Assembly: GCF_017811755.1 (NCBI RefSeq)
Contig: NZ_JADDJF010000025.1
Location: forward strand, 1-46,510
Direction: 5' to 3'
DNA from: Pararhodobacter sp. SW119
GTDB taxonomy: Bacteria > Pseudomonadota > Alphaproteobacteria > Rhodobacterales > Rhodobacteraceae
Length of the DNA: 46,510 bases
Shown: piece by piece, positions 25,240-33,943 of the stretch
How the letters are laid out: the number at the start of each line of letters is the position of its first letter
How positions within the stretch are numbered: position 1 is the first letter of the stretch
The notes under the pieces: model-generated
Told to the model about the DNA's origin: nothing
Database searches by the model: none
Seen by the model: the letters and a program-made list of their open reading frames with translations, nothing else
Position numbers and translations under genes: made by a program

Positions 25240-26019
25240 TCAGATGCCGGGTGTCGCGCCGCCGTCGACGACGAAACAGGCGCCGTTGACATAGGCGGCG
25301 TCGCGCGAGCAGAGGTATCGGACCATGTTCGCGATGTCGTCGGGCTGACCATAGGCGGCTATGCCGAGTTCGCCGCGCATTGCTTCCTTCGCGGCATCGC
25401 GTGTCAGGCCGTGGCCTTCGGCATAGGTATCGATCCGTCGGGACAGCCTGTCGGTTTCGATATGACCCGGGCTGACGACATTCACCCGGGGCCCGTCGAG
25501 ACGCTTGGAGATCGCCTTGGAGAAGTTGATGACAGCGGAATTCACCGGGCCACCGATGGTGAAGCCGGGCTCAGGTGTGTGGGCGCCAATGCCCGAGATG
25601 TTCACGATTGCCCCCTTGCGCGTCACCAGCGGTTCCCAAGCGGCGCGGCAAAAGCGAACCATGGCATGATACTTCAGCGCGAACCCGTCCAGATGCTGTT
25701 CGTCCGTCAGCGCAAGAAAGTCGCCTCGGGCAGTGGCGCCGGCATTGTTGACCAGCGCATCCAATCCACCGAACTGCGCAACCGCCTGTTCGACCGCCTT
25801 CACGGGCTCCTCGGGTGCCCGCAGATCGCCGGCGAGGACCAGCGTATCGGGCGCCCCTGCGCTCTTCGCCTCGGCCGCGACCAAGTGAAGCGACCGCTCG
25901 TCGCGTGCGGCAAGCGCCACCGCAAATCCGTCGCTGGCAAGAGCCAGCGCGATTGCCCGCCCGAGACCGCGGCTCGCCCCGGTGATCAGTGCCGCCCTTG
26001 CCTGCGCTTCCATTCGCAT
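25240..26019 (-). CDS. SDR-family protein with an atypical active site
   Basis: A 259-residue protein with a classical SDR cofactor site (TGASRGLGRAIA, later NNAGA) and C-terminal FVVDGGA. The catalytic Tyr-x3-Lys is absent: where Y-S-A-S-K would sit, the chain reads IGGPVNSAVINFSKA, placing Gly and Asn at the Tyr and Lys positions. The Ser of NISGIG remains. An SDR branch with GG-x-VNAA-type motifs exists, so this is likely a true subfamily rather than damage. ATG 26019 is 5 nt after AAGGAG; a second ATG two codons later is also possible. It may catalyse a different reaction, such as hydration or isomerisation, or use another base. Confidence 0.85.
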   Translation of the reverse strand: MRMEAQARAALITGASRGLGRAIALALASDGFAVALAARDERSLHLVAAEAKSAGAPDTLVLAGDLRAPEEPVKAVEQAVAQFGGLDALVNNAGATARGDFLALTDEQHLDGFALKYHAMVRFCRAAWEPLVTRKGAIVNISGIGAHTPEPGFTIGGPVNSAVINFSKAISKRLDGPRVNVVSPGHIETDRLSRRIDTYAEGHGLTRDAAKEAMRGELGIAAYGQPDDIANMVRYLCSRDAAYVNGACFVVDGGATPGI

Positions 26020-26048
26020 TCCTTCTCCTTGGGGGACGATGGGGTGCG

Positions 26049-26954
26049 TCAGCGTGCCGCCGCGCCCTTGACTTCCTGATGGCCCCATTCCTCGATCACG
26101 CGAACGATCTCGGTCAGATCAACGTCGGGGCCGAGGTGATCTCGGGTGATGTTCAATAGTTGGCGCACCGCGCTGCCGATGACCATCGGAACGCCGGTAC
26201 GGTCGGCCAGTTCGAGGCAGAGCCGCGCGTCCTTCGAGGACAGCTTGATCGGCATGCCGAAATCGAAGCTGCGGGTCAGTACATGCTTGGGAAACTTCGA
26301 CGCCGTGGCAGTGTTGCGGCCCGAGCCTGCGTTGAACACCTCGAGCATCATGTCGCAATCGAGGCCGCATTTTGCCCCGAGGACCATCGTCTCAGACGTG
26401 ATAGCGAGCGCGCAGGTGGACATCAGATTGTTGAGCAACTTCATAGTCTGACCCTGGCCCGCCGCGTCGCCCACAAGGAACACCTTGCCCAGATGCGTTA
26501 GCGCGGGAACGAGCGCCTCGGCGGTCGCGGTCGGCCCGGCGAGCATCAGCGCCAACGTGCCGTCCTTCGCGCCCTCCTCGCCGCCGCTGATCGGACAATC
26601 GAGAAGCGTGCGCCCCAGGGGCGCGATGCGCGATGCAAGTGCGCGGGCCACGTCAGGGCCGGTCGTGGACAGATCCACGATCACTGCGGCGCCTTCGACA
26701 TGGACCAGTCCGGAAGGTCCGCAGATGACATCTTCCACAACCTCGGGTGTTGGCAGAGAAAGCATGACAACGGGCGCCTGCACCGCAGCCTCCTGCGCCG
26801 AACCAGCGACCAAAGCGCCTCGCGCCGCCATGGCGTCGCGGCGGGCTGGCTGCGGATCATAGCCGACAACTCGATACCCGGCGTCGATCAGGCGGCCGGC
26901 CATGGGAAGGCCCATGGTGCCAAGCCCGACGAAGGCGAAATCGTATACGCTCAT
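26049..26954 (-). CDS. Beta-hydroxyacid dehydrogenase (3-hydroxyisobutyrate / tartronate-semialdehyde reductase family), first of two
   Basis: A 301-residue protein with GLGTMGLPMA near the N-terminus (cofactor loop), the substrate motif DCPISGGEEGA (family D-x-P-V-S-GG), and MKLLNNL with the catalytic Lys. The C-terminal helical domain is complete. The family oxidises beta-hydroxyacids with NAD(P). It is the first gene of the minus-strand operon, 30 bp before the atypical SDR, and reads away from the shared divergent promoter. A paralogue of about 30 percent similarity by eye lies at 30263 in the opposite operon, so the two may act on different or stereoisomeric substrates. Confidence 0.9.
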   Translation of the reverse strand: MSVYDFAFVGLGTMGLPMAGRLIDAGYRVVGYDPQPARRDAMAARGALVAGSAQEAAVQAPVVMLSLPTPEVVEDVICGPSGLVHVEGAAVIVDLSTTGPDVARALASRIAPLGRTLLDCPISGGEEGAKDGTLALMLAGPTATAEALVPALTHLGKVFLVGDAAGQGQTMKLLNNLMSTCALAITSETMVLGAKCGLDCDMMLEVFNAGSGRNTATASKFPKHVLTRSFDFGMPIKLSSKDARLCLELADRTGVPMVIGSAVRQLLNITRDHLGPDVDLTEIVRVIEEWGHQEVKGAAAR

Positions 26955-26981
26955 TGGTCCACCGCCCGCTTGCCAGATGAA

Positions 26982-27076
26982 CGTAGTATTAGCATCATAC
27001 GATCATGCCTTGTCAACCAGCACTCCCGGCGCATCGGAAATTTTGTATGACGATAGGATTGCATACTGATACTACG
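26982..27076. promoter_or_regulatory. Divergent promoter region with paired inverted operator-like elements
   Basis: CGTAGTATTAGCAT at 26982-26995 recurs inverted as ATACTGATACTACG at 27063-27076 (12 of 14 matching). The first continues as CATCATACGATC, making a GTAT-N7-ATAC palindrome at 26986-27000. Another TTGTATGAC lies at 27043. This AT-rich zone separates the two catabolic operons and is the natural place for a GntR dimer pair or a repression loop. Confidence 0.5.
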
Positions 27077-27125
27077 GTCGCTATGCTCTGCTTCGATCGG
27101 TCAGGGAAAAGGGAGGGAAGATCAA

Positions 27126-28163
27126 ATGGCAGGAAGACATACGCTCGCGTTCAAGATCGCCGCCGCGACGGGGGCGGCTTCGCTCTTCATAACTGGCGTT
27201 GGGGCGGCCGCTGCGCAGGAGCAACTTGGCAGTTCCGACTGGGACTACGAGATCGTGCTCGGCGGCGGATCTGCGACCGGCAACAGTCGCATCCTCGTGA
27301 GCGCACTCGGTCGAATCCTGACTGAAAACATCGAGGGCGTGCGTGCCACCGGCGCTGTCGTCCCTGGCTTCGACGCCGAAAGCGCGATCCATACCTATAA
27401 CAGGACGATGCACGGGGGCGTCGGAACGCCGCTGATCATCGAGAACGCAACAAAGGGGATCGAACCTTTTCCGGCCGAAGGGATCAACCTGAAGTTCTGG
27501 TTCTCGCACAACGAGGTACCGCTCAACATCCTTGCCCGCAGCGCCACGGGTTTCACCTCGGTCTCTGATCTGCATGGCGCAACCGTTGCCCTCGCGCCCG
27601 CAGGTACATCGAATTACCTGCTCTCGCAGATCGTGTTCGAGGCCAACGGCGTTTCACTCGATGAGGTGAACATCCGCTACATGGATACGTCCGAGGCGAT
27701 CTCGCAGCTTCAGAACGGCACGATCGACGCAATGTCTTACGTTCGCGACTATTCGGGCGCGGTACTGGAACTGACGACGGCACGCGACGTGACGCTTTTG
27801 CAGTCCGGCTCGGAAGCATCGGAGCAGATCGCTGAACAGGTTCCCTGGGCGGGGCCGGTCGATTGGCCGTTCCTCGAGCAGTATCCCAATATGCAGGTGC
27901 CGGAGCCGCAGCAGGTCTTCGTGGCGCCGGAGTTCATGTTCCTGTCAGGGGATCTGCCGAACGATCTGGTCTACGCAATGACCCGGGCCGTCTGGGAGAA
28001 CATCGAGATCGTCAATCGCTCGTCCTCAGTCTTCGAGGAGGTGAACCTTCAGGACGCCATGAAGCGCGTGCCGATCGAACCGCATCCCGGTGCGCTGCTC
28101 TACTACAAGGAAATGAACGTACCTGGCTGGGAAGACTACGAGCACCTTCTGCCTGAAGAGTGA
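27126..28163 (+). CDS. TAXI-family TRAP transporter solute-binding protein
   Basis: A 345-residue periplasmic protein. The signal peptide ends near residue 30 (GVGAAAAQ). The mature part has the TAXI-type opening EIVLGGGSATGNSRILVSAL and mid-chain LHGATVALAPAGTSNYLLSQ. A ribosome site (GGGAGG) lies upstream. TAXI proteins work with a fused TRAP permease, encoded next here, and import carboxylates or amino acids driven by ions. A strong hairpin between this gene and the permease probably keeps the binding-protein mRNA abundant. It is the first gene of the plus-strand catabolic operon. Confidence 0.9.
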   Translation: MAGRHTLAFKIAAATGAASLFITGVGAAAAQEQLGSSDWDYEIVLGGGSATGNSRILVSALGRILTENIEGVRATGAVVPGFDAESAIHTYNRTMHGGVGTPLIIENATKGIEPFPAEGINLKFWFSHNEVPLNILARSATGFTSVSDLHGATVALAPAGTSNYLLSQIVFEANGVSLDEVNIRYMDTSEAISQLQNGTIDAMSYVRDYSGAVLELTTARDVTLLQSGSEASEQIAEQVPWAGPVDWPFLEQYPNMQVPEPQQVFVAPEFMFLSGDLPNDLVYAMTRAVWENIEIVNRSSSVFEEVNLQDAMKRVPIEPHPGALLYYKEMNVPGWEDYEHLLPEE

Positions 28164-28170
28164 CCTGCGC

Positions 28171-28202
28171 GGCCCGGCCGGCGCCACGACGCCGACCGGG
28201 CC
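28171..28202 (+). terminator. Attenuating hairpin between TAXI and permease genes
   Basis: GGCCCGGCCGGCG (28171-28183) pairs with CGCCGACCGGGCC (28190-28202): 12 of 13 positions, 6-nt loop, no T-run. Such stems after binding-protein genes usually protect the upstream message or cut read-through to the permease. Confidence 0.6.
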
Positions 28203-28233
28203 GGGTTGAGCCAGTTCCAGACGGGCACGCCAC

Positions 28234-30216
28234 ATGATCGCTGAGACCAGACCAGACGCGGGCAGAGCAGATCCGGCCCCTCCGCCCCGCGGACCTGACC
28301 CGGAGGCGCTTGCGCGCGCCTCTGCCGAGGAATTCACGGACCCCTATTATGACCAGGGCCGATGGCGCCGGGCGCTGGTCGGTGCGCTGGCACTCGGCCT
28401 CTTTCTCTATCCAATGTACGCGGCCTTCTTCGGCGGTCCGCCGGCGCTCGTGTTCCGACCGACCTACCTTCTGATGATCATGGCGGTAGCGTTACTGACT
28501 CTGCCGTCCCGAGTCTTCCATCCGCACTCGGTGGGCGAGTGGTTCCTGAATGGCGTTCTCGTCGCGGGCGGGGTGGCCTGCGTGTGGGTCGCGACCGTCT
28601 GGCTGAACTACGCGCTCGTCTTCCAGCTCTCCTGGATCGCGAAGGCCGGAAGCATCGCCGTCCTGCTCGGTGCGATGGAGATGACACGTCGCACGGCGGT
28701 TCGTCCGCTGAACTACATTGCGCTGCTTGCGATCGTCTACGCGCTGTTCGGCTACCTGTTGCCGAACCTGGTCGGCCATGCCGGCCTGTCGGTCGACCGG
28801 CTGCTCTGGAGCCAGGTATTCTCCACCGATGGGCTGTTCGGAACGCCGCTGGCTATTGGTGCCAGCTATATCGGGCTTTTCGTCTTCTTCGCCGCACTCC
28901 TCGACGGGAGCGGCGGCGGCCGGAAATTCATGAATTTCACACTTGCGCTGGCGGGCCGCTTCCGCGGCGGGCCGGCAAAGGTCGCCATTCTGGCCAGCGC
29001 TCTGATGGGCATGATGTCTGGTAGCGCGGTGACCAATATTGTTACCACCGGCGTGATCACCATTCCAATGATGAAGCGCGTGGGATATCGAAGCTCCTTT
29101 GCCGCCGGGGTCGAGGCGACCGCTTCGCTCGGGAGCCAAATCACTCCGCCGATCCTGGGCGCAACCGCCTTTCTGATGAGCGAGATCACGGGCTACCCGC
29201 TGATTGCCATCATGGGGTTGACGCTCGTGCCGTGCCTCCTGTTCTACTTCTGTATCTTCGCGCAGGTGCATCTGGCTTCCTTGAAGGACAACATCGCCAG
29301 CATTGATCCCGGCGAGCTGCCAGACTTGCGCAGATCCTCGATCGAGGTGCTCCCGTTCTTCGTGCCGATAATCGTGCTCGTCGCATTGCTCTGGCAGCGT
29401 TACTCGGCAGATTATGCAGTGACCATGGCGATCATGTCGTTTGTCGGCGTCTGCCTGATCGGCGGCGAGACCCGGCGCTCGCTGATGGCAAACTTCATGG
29501 ATTCGATGCGTCAGGGCGCCCGGACCTGCGTTCCACTGGTTGGCTCGCTGGCAATCGCCGGCGTCATCATTGGCGTGCTCACGATGACCGGTCTTGGCGA
29601 CCGGCTTTCCTATCTGATTGAGCTCATCTCGCGGGGGAACCTGCACGTGATGATCGTGATGACGGCGATCACCTGCATGTTCCTGGGAATGGGTATGGTG
29701 ACCATCGGGGCCTATGTACTGGTTGCAGTCACGGTGGCGCCGCTGATGGTCGACCAGGGGATAGAGTTGATCGTGGCACACCTCTTCATCTTCTATTTTG
29801 CGGTGATGAGCGCGATCAGCCCTCCTGTCATGGTAGGGGTCTTCGCGGCGGCATCCATCGCCGGGGCCAACCCGATGCGCACGGCGTTGCACGCGCTGCG
29901 CCTGTCGATCGTGGGATTCGTCGTGCCCTTCATCTTCATCTATGAACCCCGCGTCTTGATGATCGGTGGCGTTACGCCCGAAGGCCTCTTCCTGCTGGCC
30001 ACGACGGTGCTGGGTACGGGCGCCCTCGCGATCGGCTTCGAACGGTTCGCGCTCTTTCGGCGGATACCCGTCTGGCACGCCTCCCTCTACATCGGGGTCG
30101 CGGTCCTGACCCTGATCCCTACGCTGGTCATTAGCCTGGTCGGGCTTGCCGGCTTGAGCGCGCTCATTGCCGCCGAAATCGCATTGCGGGCACGAAACCG
30201 GGGGTCGGAGGCATGA
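28234..30216 (+). CDS. TRAP transporter fused permease (4TM + 12TM)
   Basis: A 660-residue permease with about 16-18 membrane helices: an N-terminal DctQ-like part (to about residue 160) fused to a DctM-like part with GMMSGSAVTNIVTTGVITIP, GVEATASLGSQITPPILGAT and FLGMGMVTIGAYVLVAVTVA. The proline/glycine repeats are the DctM substrate and sodium sites. Fused permeases of this kind always pair with TAXI proteins, matching the preceding gene. ATG 28234 starts a 60-residue hydrophilic N-terminus. This is the second carboxylate importer in the island, after TctBAC. Confidence 0.92.
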   Translation: MIAETRPDAGRADPAPPPRGPDPEALARASAEEFTDPYYDQGRWRRALVGALALGLFLYPMYAAFFGGPPALVFRPTYLLMIMAVALLTLPSRVFHPHSVGEWFLNGVLVAGGVACVWVATVWLNYALVFQLSWIAKAGSIAVLLGAMEMTRRTAVRPLNYIALLAIVYALFGYLLPNLVGHAGLSVDRLLWSQVFSTDGLFGTPLAIGASYIGLFVFFAALLDGSGGGRKFMNFTLALAGRFRGGPAKVAILASALMGMMSGSAVTNIVTTGVITIPMMKRVGYRSSFAAGVEATASLGSQITPPILGATAFLMSEITGYPLIAIMGLTLVPCLLFYFCIFAQVHLASLKDNIASIDPGELPDLRRSSIEVLPFFVPIIVLVALLWQRYSADYAVTMAIMSFVGVCLIGGETRRSLMANFMDSMRQGARTCVPLVGSLAIAGVIIGVLTMTGLGDRLSYLIELISRGNLHVMIVMTAITCMFLGMGMVTIGAYVLVAVTVAPLMVDQGIELIVAHLFIFYFAVMSAISPPVMVGVFAAASIAGANPMRTALHALRLSIVGFVVPFIFIYEPRVLMIGGVTPEGLFLLATTVLGTGALAIGFERFALFRRIPVWHASLYIGVAVLTLIPTLVISLVGLAGLSALIAAEIALRARNRGSEA

Positions 30217-30262
30217 TGGCCCGACCCCACCCGATCAAATTGAAATCTAAGGAGAATGCAAG

Positions 30263-31195
30263 ATGACGTCCGATACGGTTGGCCTCGTCGGGGTCGGAAT
30301 GATGGGCGCGCCGATGGCTGCCAACATCGCCCGTGCGGGTATCGACCTCGTGCTCTGCGACGCCGATACCGACCGGGCCAAGCGGGTGGCCGAGGAAGTG
30401 GGCGCGCGCGCAGCTACCGATCCGGCGGGAGTCGCCCGGCAAGCCGGCCGGATAATCACGATGCTGCCGAACAGCGCTGTCGTCGAGCAGGTCATCCTGG
30501 GCGCGGGCGGTCTCGCCGAGGCCGCGCCGTCCGGAACGCTCCTGATCGAGATGAGTTCAGGCGATCCAAGCGTTACCCGCAACCTGAGCGAACGTCTCGA
30601 GGAGAAGGGGGTCCGGATCATGGATGCGCCCGTGTCGGGCGGCGTTCCACGCGCGATCAGCGGGCAGCTTACCATCATGGCAGGCGGCAAGGCCGAGGAT
30701 TACGCGGCGGCCGAGTCCCTCTTGTCGGCGATGGGCACCCCAACGCATGTCGGCATTCTGGGGGCCGGCCAGGCGCTCAAGGCGCTGAACAATCTCGTGT
30801 CGGCGGGAGGCTTCCTGATCGGGATCGAGGCTCTGCTGATCGGCCAGAAGTTTGGCCTGGACCCCGCCCTGATGATCGACATCCTGAACAGCTCGTCGGG
30901 CATGAACAATAGCACCAGGAACAAGTTCAAGCAGTACGTCTTGTCGCGCGATTTCGATGCCGGCGGCTTTTCCCTGTCCCTCATGGCCAAGGATGTGGGA
31001 ATCGCGATGAAGGTTGCCGAGAGCACCGGGACACCCGCGCCCTTGTCGGCGCTTTGCCGCGAATTGTGGGCGACCGCGTCGAAGGTGCTGGGACCAGGTG
31101 TCGATCACACTGCGATTGCCCGCATGTCTGAATACTTCGCTGGCGCCGAACTGGCGTCGGACTCCGTACCGCGCAAGCCCGCAAAGGCCGACTGA
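30263..31195 (+). CDS. Beta-hydroxyacid dehydrogenase family protein, second of two
   Basis: A 310-residue NAD(P)-dependent dehydrogenase with GVGMMGAPMAANIARAG, DAPVSGGVPRA and ALKALNNLVS (catalytic Lys). This is the same motif set as the gene at 26049, but the sequence is clearly different and the C-terminus is longer. AAGGAGAATGCAAG precedes the ATG at 30263. It follows the TRAP permease by 46 bp and precedes the CMD-like gene by 67 bp, so it is likely co-transcribed. It probably converts the imported hydroxyacid or a downstream product such as tartronate semialdehyde or 3-hydroxyisobutyrate. Assignment within the family is not possible by eye. Confidence 0.9.
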   Translation: MTSDTVGLVGVGMMGAPMAANIARAGIDLVLCDADTDRAKRVAEEVGARAATDPAGVARQAGRIITMLPNSAVVEQVILGAGGLAEAAPSGTLLIEMSSGDPSVTRNLSERLEEKGVRIMDAPVSGGVPRAISGQLTIMAGGKAEDYAAAESLLSAMGTPTHVGILGAGQALKALNNLVSAGGFLIGIEALLIGQKFGLDPALMIDILNSSSGMNNSTRNKFKQYVLSRDFDAGGFSLSLMAKDVGIAMKVAESTGTPAPLSALCRELWATASKVLGPGVDHTAIARMSEYFAGAELASDSVPRKPAKAD

Positions 31196-31262
31196 CCAGT
31201 CCGGGTCCGGGGGGCGCGTCAATACTCCCGAGGCACCAAACACAGCAAGGAGAGAGGTTCCC

Positions 31263-31676
31263 ATGTCGATCAATCCCGAGAAAGAAAGCGAACTCTTCCG
31301 CAAGGGTCTTGCGATCCGCAAGGAAGTCCTGGGCGCTGCCCATGTCGAGAAATCGCTGGCTTCGGCCGACGATTTCACCACCCCTGTCCAGCGACTCGTC
31401 ACGGAATATTGCTGGGGCGAGATCTGGGGTCGTCCGGGACTTCCGCGCGAGATGCGCAGCGCAATCAACCTTGCAATGCTGGCGGCACTGAACCGCCCGC
31501 ATGAGATTCGCCTGCACGTTCGCGGCGCGCTCAACAACGGAATGAGCCGCGAGACCATCCAGGAGATCATCCTCCAGGTCGCCATCTACTGCGGGGTGCC
31601 GGCGTCACTGGATGCAATGAAGGTCTGCACCGAGACATTCCGCGAAATCGATGCGGAGAGGGCGGCGGCCGAATGA
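31263..31676 (+). CDS. Carboxymuconolactone decarboxylase family protein
   Basis: A 137-residue all-helical protein. The central segment (PREMRSAINLAMLAALNRP), then LHVRGALNNGMSRETIQEII and LQVAIYCGVPASLDA, match gamma-carboxymuconolactone decarboxylase-like proteins of the PcaC group rather than AhpD (no C-x2-C). AAGGAGAG lies upstream of ATG 31263; longer upstream frames run into the dehydrogenase. PcaC decarboxylates a lactone of the protocatechuate pathway, but relatives in other operons serve other acids. With the lactonase-like MBL and two MmgE/PrpD proteins, a lactone or beta-keto acid step is plausible. Confidence 0.87.
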   Translation: MSINPEKESELFRKGLAIRKEVLGAAHVEKSLASADDFTTPVQRLVTEYCWGEIWGRPGLPREMRSAINLAMLAALNRPHEIRLHVRGALNNGMSRETIQEIILQVAIYCGVPASLDAMKVCTETFREIDAERAAAE

Positions 31677-31722
31677 GGCGCAAAGGCACAGCGATGAAAT
31701 TCCAGACAGCAAGGTAAACAAG

Positions 31723-33051
31723 ATGGACTCTCTGAGCAGCACCCTTGCGCGTGCGATCGTTAGCAGCCGCGCCGAAGACCTGAACGAGGCAACCCTGGTC
31801 GAGGCGCGGCGGGCCCTCGTCAACTACCTGGGATGTGCCCTGGGCGGCGCTGGCCATCCGGCGATGGACATCGCGTTGCGCGCGCTTGGCCAGTTCTCGG
31901 GGCCAAAGAATGCTGCGGTACTGGGCCGCCGCGAAGAGACGGACATGTCGCTCGCCGCGTTTCTGAACGGAATCTCAAGCCACGTGCACGACTACGACGA
32001 CACTACTCCCAGCAACTACATCCACCCGACATCGCCGGTGGCCTCAGCGCTCTTTGCCTATGCTTCGGTCCGGCCAGTCTCGGGGCGTGACTTCATTCAT
32101 GCCTTCGTTCTGGGGTTCGATACGGTTACGCGCATTGGCGATGCAACGTACCCGGCCCATTACAAGGTTGGCTGGCACAGTACCGGATCAATCGGCATTT
32201 TCGGCGCAGCGGTGGCGATAGGTCGCTTGTTGGGTCTCGACGAGAAAGGGATGCTCTGGGCGCTTGGTTTGGCTGCCACACAGTCGTCCGGAATCCGCGA
32301 CAACTTCGGATCGATGGCGAAGGCCTTTCATCCGGGCGACGCGGCGCGAGGTGGCTTGCAGGCAGCTTTCCTTGCGCGAGAAGGCTTCACCACGGGAACG
32401 ACACCACTCGAGGGTCCGCGCGGTTTCGCTGCTGTCACCGCCGGCGGACAATTCGACCATACGGGCTTTCTTGACCGATTGGGCACCCATTTCCGCTTCG
32501 AGGGAAACACTTACAAGCCCTATCCCTGCGGAATCGTGATACACCCTACGATCGAGCTTTGCAGCAGCATTCATGCCGAAGGTGTCGATCCGGCGCGCAT
32601 CGCCGACGTGGAATGCCGCGTCGCGCCGCTGGTGCGCGACCTGTGCGACCAGCGACCCGACAGCGGGTTGCAGGGCAAGTTTTCGATTTACCACGCGGCG
32701 GCCATCGGATTGGTTCGTGGTCGGGGAGGGCTGGATGAATTCACTGATGAGGCTGTGGCCGATCCGGAGCTCTCGTCGATGCGCGGCAAGGTGCGTGCGA
32801 CGCCCGACCCGTCGATTGGGGAAGATGCGGTAAAGGTCATAGTGCGACTGGATGACGGCCAAGAGATCGAGCGGTTTCTGGAAGGCTCTCTGGGCAATTT
32901 GAGGTGCCCGCTCAGCGATGCACAGCTCGCAGAAAAGTTCCTCGGTCAGACGCAGGGGATAGCGGGTGCAGACATACATGCGCTCCTCGCCCGTTGCTGG
33001 CGCATCGACGATGAGCAAGACGTTGGGGACTTGGCCAGGAGCGCGCGCTGA
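31723..33051 (+). CDS. MmgE/PrpD-family protein (second of two)
   Basis: A 442-residue member with HDYDDTTPSNYIHPTSP (conserved Asp, Thr and His of the active site), WHSTGSIGIFGAAVAIGRLL and NTYKPYPCGIVIHP. Compared with the member at 23017 the motif reads DDTTPSN instead of DDTHEAT, hinting at a different substrate. ATG 31723 is 7 nt after AAGG; a seven-codon frame (MKFQTAR) lies just upstream in the 46-bp spacer. It ends the plus-strand catabolic operon. No terminator was found before the transglycosylase remnant that begins 6 bp later. Confidence 0.88.
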   Translation: MDSLSSTLARAIVSSRAEDLNEATLVEARRALVNYLGCALGGAGHPAMDIALRALGQFSGPKNAAVLGRREETDMSLAAFLNGISSHVHDYDDTTPSNYIHPTSPVASALFAYASVRPVSGRDFIHAFVLGFDTVTRIGDATYPAHYKVGWHSTGSIGIFGAAVAIGRLLGLDEKGMLWALGLAATQSSGIRDNFGSMAKAFHPGDAARGGLQAAFLAREGFTTGTTPLEGPRGFAAVTAGGQFDHTGFLDRLGTHFRFEGNTYKPYPCGIVIHPTIELCSSIHAEGVDPARIADVECRVAPLVRDLCDQRPDSGLQGKFSIYHAAAIGLVRGRGGLDEFTDEAVADPELSSMRGKVRATPDPSIGEDAVKVIVRLDDGQEIERFLEGSLGNLRCPLSDAQLAEKFLGQTQGIAGADIHALLARCWRIDDEQDVGDLARSAR

Positions 33052-33056
33052 GAAAC

Positions 33057-33522
33057 ATGGGGATCTGCTACTACTTCCGACATGGCGTCAGGGCGGAATT
33101 TATCACGGCGATCTGGGGGATGGAAAGCCTCTACGGCGAACGGCGGGGGGACGTGCCGGTGATCTCGGCCACCTCCACACTGGCCTTAGACGGGCGGCGC
33201 GGCCGTTTCATCGAGCAGCAGCTGGTCACGGCGCTGAGGATCATGCAGGACGGGGACATTCCAGCCGCGCGCATGACCGGCAGTTGGGCGGGCGGCCGAC
33301 CGGATCGGCAGGGCCGGGCCGTTGCGTGGTGGTTTCCTGCACGATGCCCACGGGCTGACCAAGGCGGACTGGATCGCCTTGCAGCAACGGCTCACGGCAC
33401 GAGGATTTGATATGCAGGGTGCGGACGGGGTGATCGGCCGCAACATCGAATGCGCGATCCGCGCCTATCAGGCCAGCCGGAGCCTGCCCGTAACCGGAAC
33501 ACCATGGCATGAACTGCTGTAG
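33057..33522 (+). pseudogene. Lytic murein transglycosylase (MltB-like) with internal deletion
   Basis: The first frame has FITAIWGMESLYGERRGDVP, ATLALDGRRGRF-like sequence and RMTGSWAGG, typical of MltB-type transglycosylases around the catalytic Glu (GMESLYG). After about 33300 the sequence jumps, in another frame, to LTKADWIALQQRLTARGFDM and GVIGRNIECAIRAYQASRSL, the C-terminal peptidoglycan-binding domain ending at 33522. The N-terminal part and roughly 150-180 central residues are missing and the reading frame is broken. Both pieces derive from one gene. Not functional. Confidence 0.75.
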
Positions 33523-33610
33523 TACCAGCGGCGAGAGGCTTTGACCCCGGCGGGCGATTCCCATTTCTGCCAGCGTGTGGTTCACTGCTTGCGAGGCAGG
33601 GGGGATCATC

Positions 33611-33870
33611 ATGGCAGTCGCGATTCCGCGAATGGAGCTTTCGGCGTCGGGCCTGCGTCGGTAAGCGGCGCGGACGAAGGATGCGCGGGCATTGCGCCGG
33701 ATGCTGGGGCTGGCATTGGTGCTGGAAGGCAAGTCCCGGACCGAGGCGGCAGAGAGCTGCGGGATGAATCGACAGACCCTACGCGACTGGGGGCATTGCT
33801 ACAATACCGAGGGTCTGGCTGGGTTTCTCAACCGGCCGCTTACTGGGCGACAGCCGCGGCTTTCCATCGC
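33611..33870 (+). pseudogene. N-terminal relic of an IS630-family transposase
   Basis: MAVAIPRMELSASGLRR is followed by a TAA at 33662, then AARTKDARALRRMLGLALVL, EGKSRTEAAESCGMNRQTLR and YNTEGLAGFLNRPL in the same frame. This is the helix-turn-helix start of IS630-type transposases. The DDE domain is absent. The element's ends are not recognisable. Confidence 0.7.
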
Positions 33871-33943
33871 ATGTACCGGGATCTGGTTGCGCTCGAGGCC
33901 TGGATGGATGATTCTGCAAGATCATCGCCAAAGAGGTTGCCGC

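Noticed and set aside
28492-30078. Long minus-strand open frame opposite the TRAP permease
   Set aside because: The translation is dominated by His, Gln, Asp and Arg, typical of antisense to a membrane protein, and the plus strand has clear TRAP motifs.
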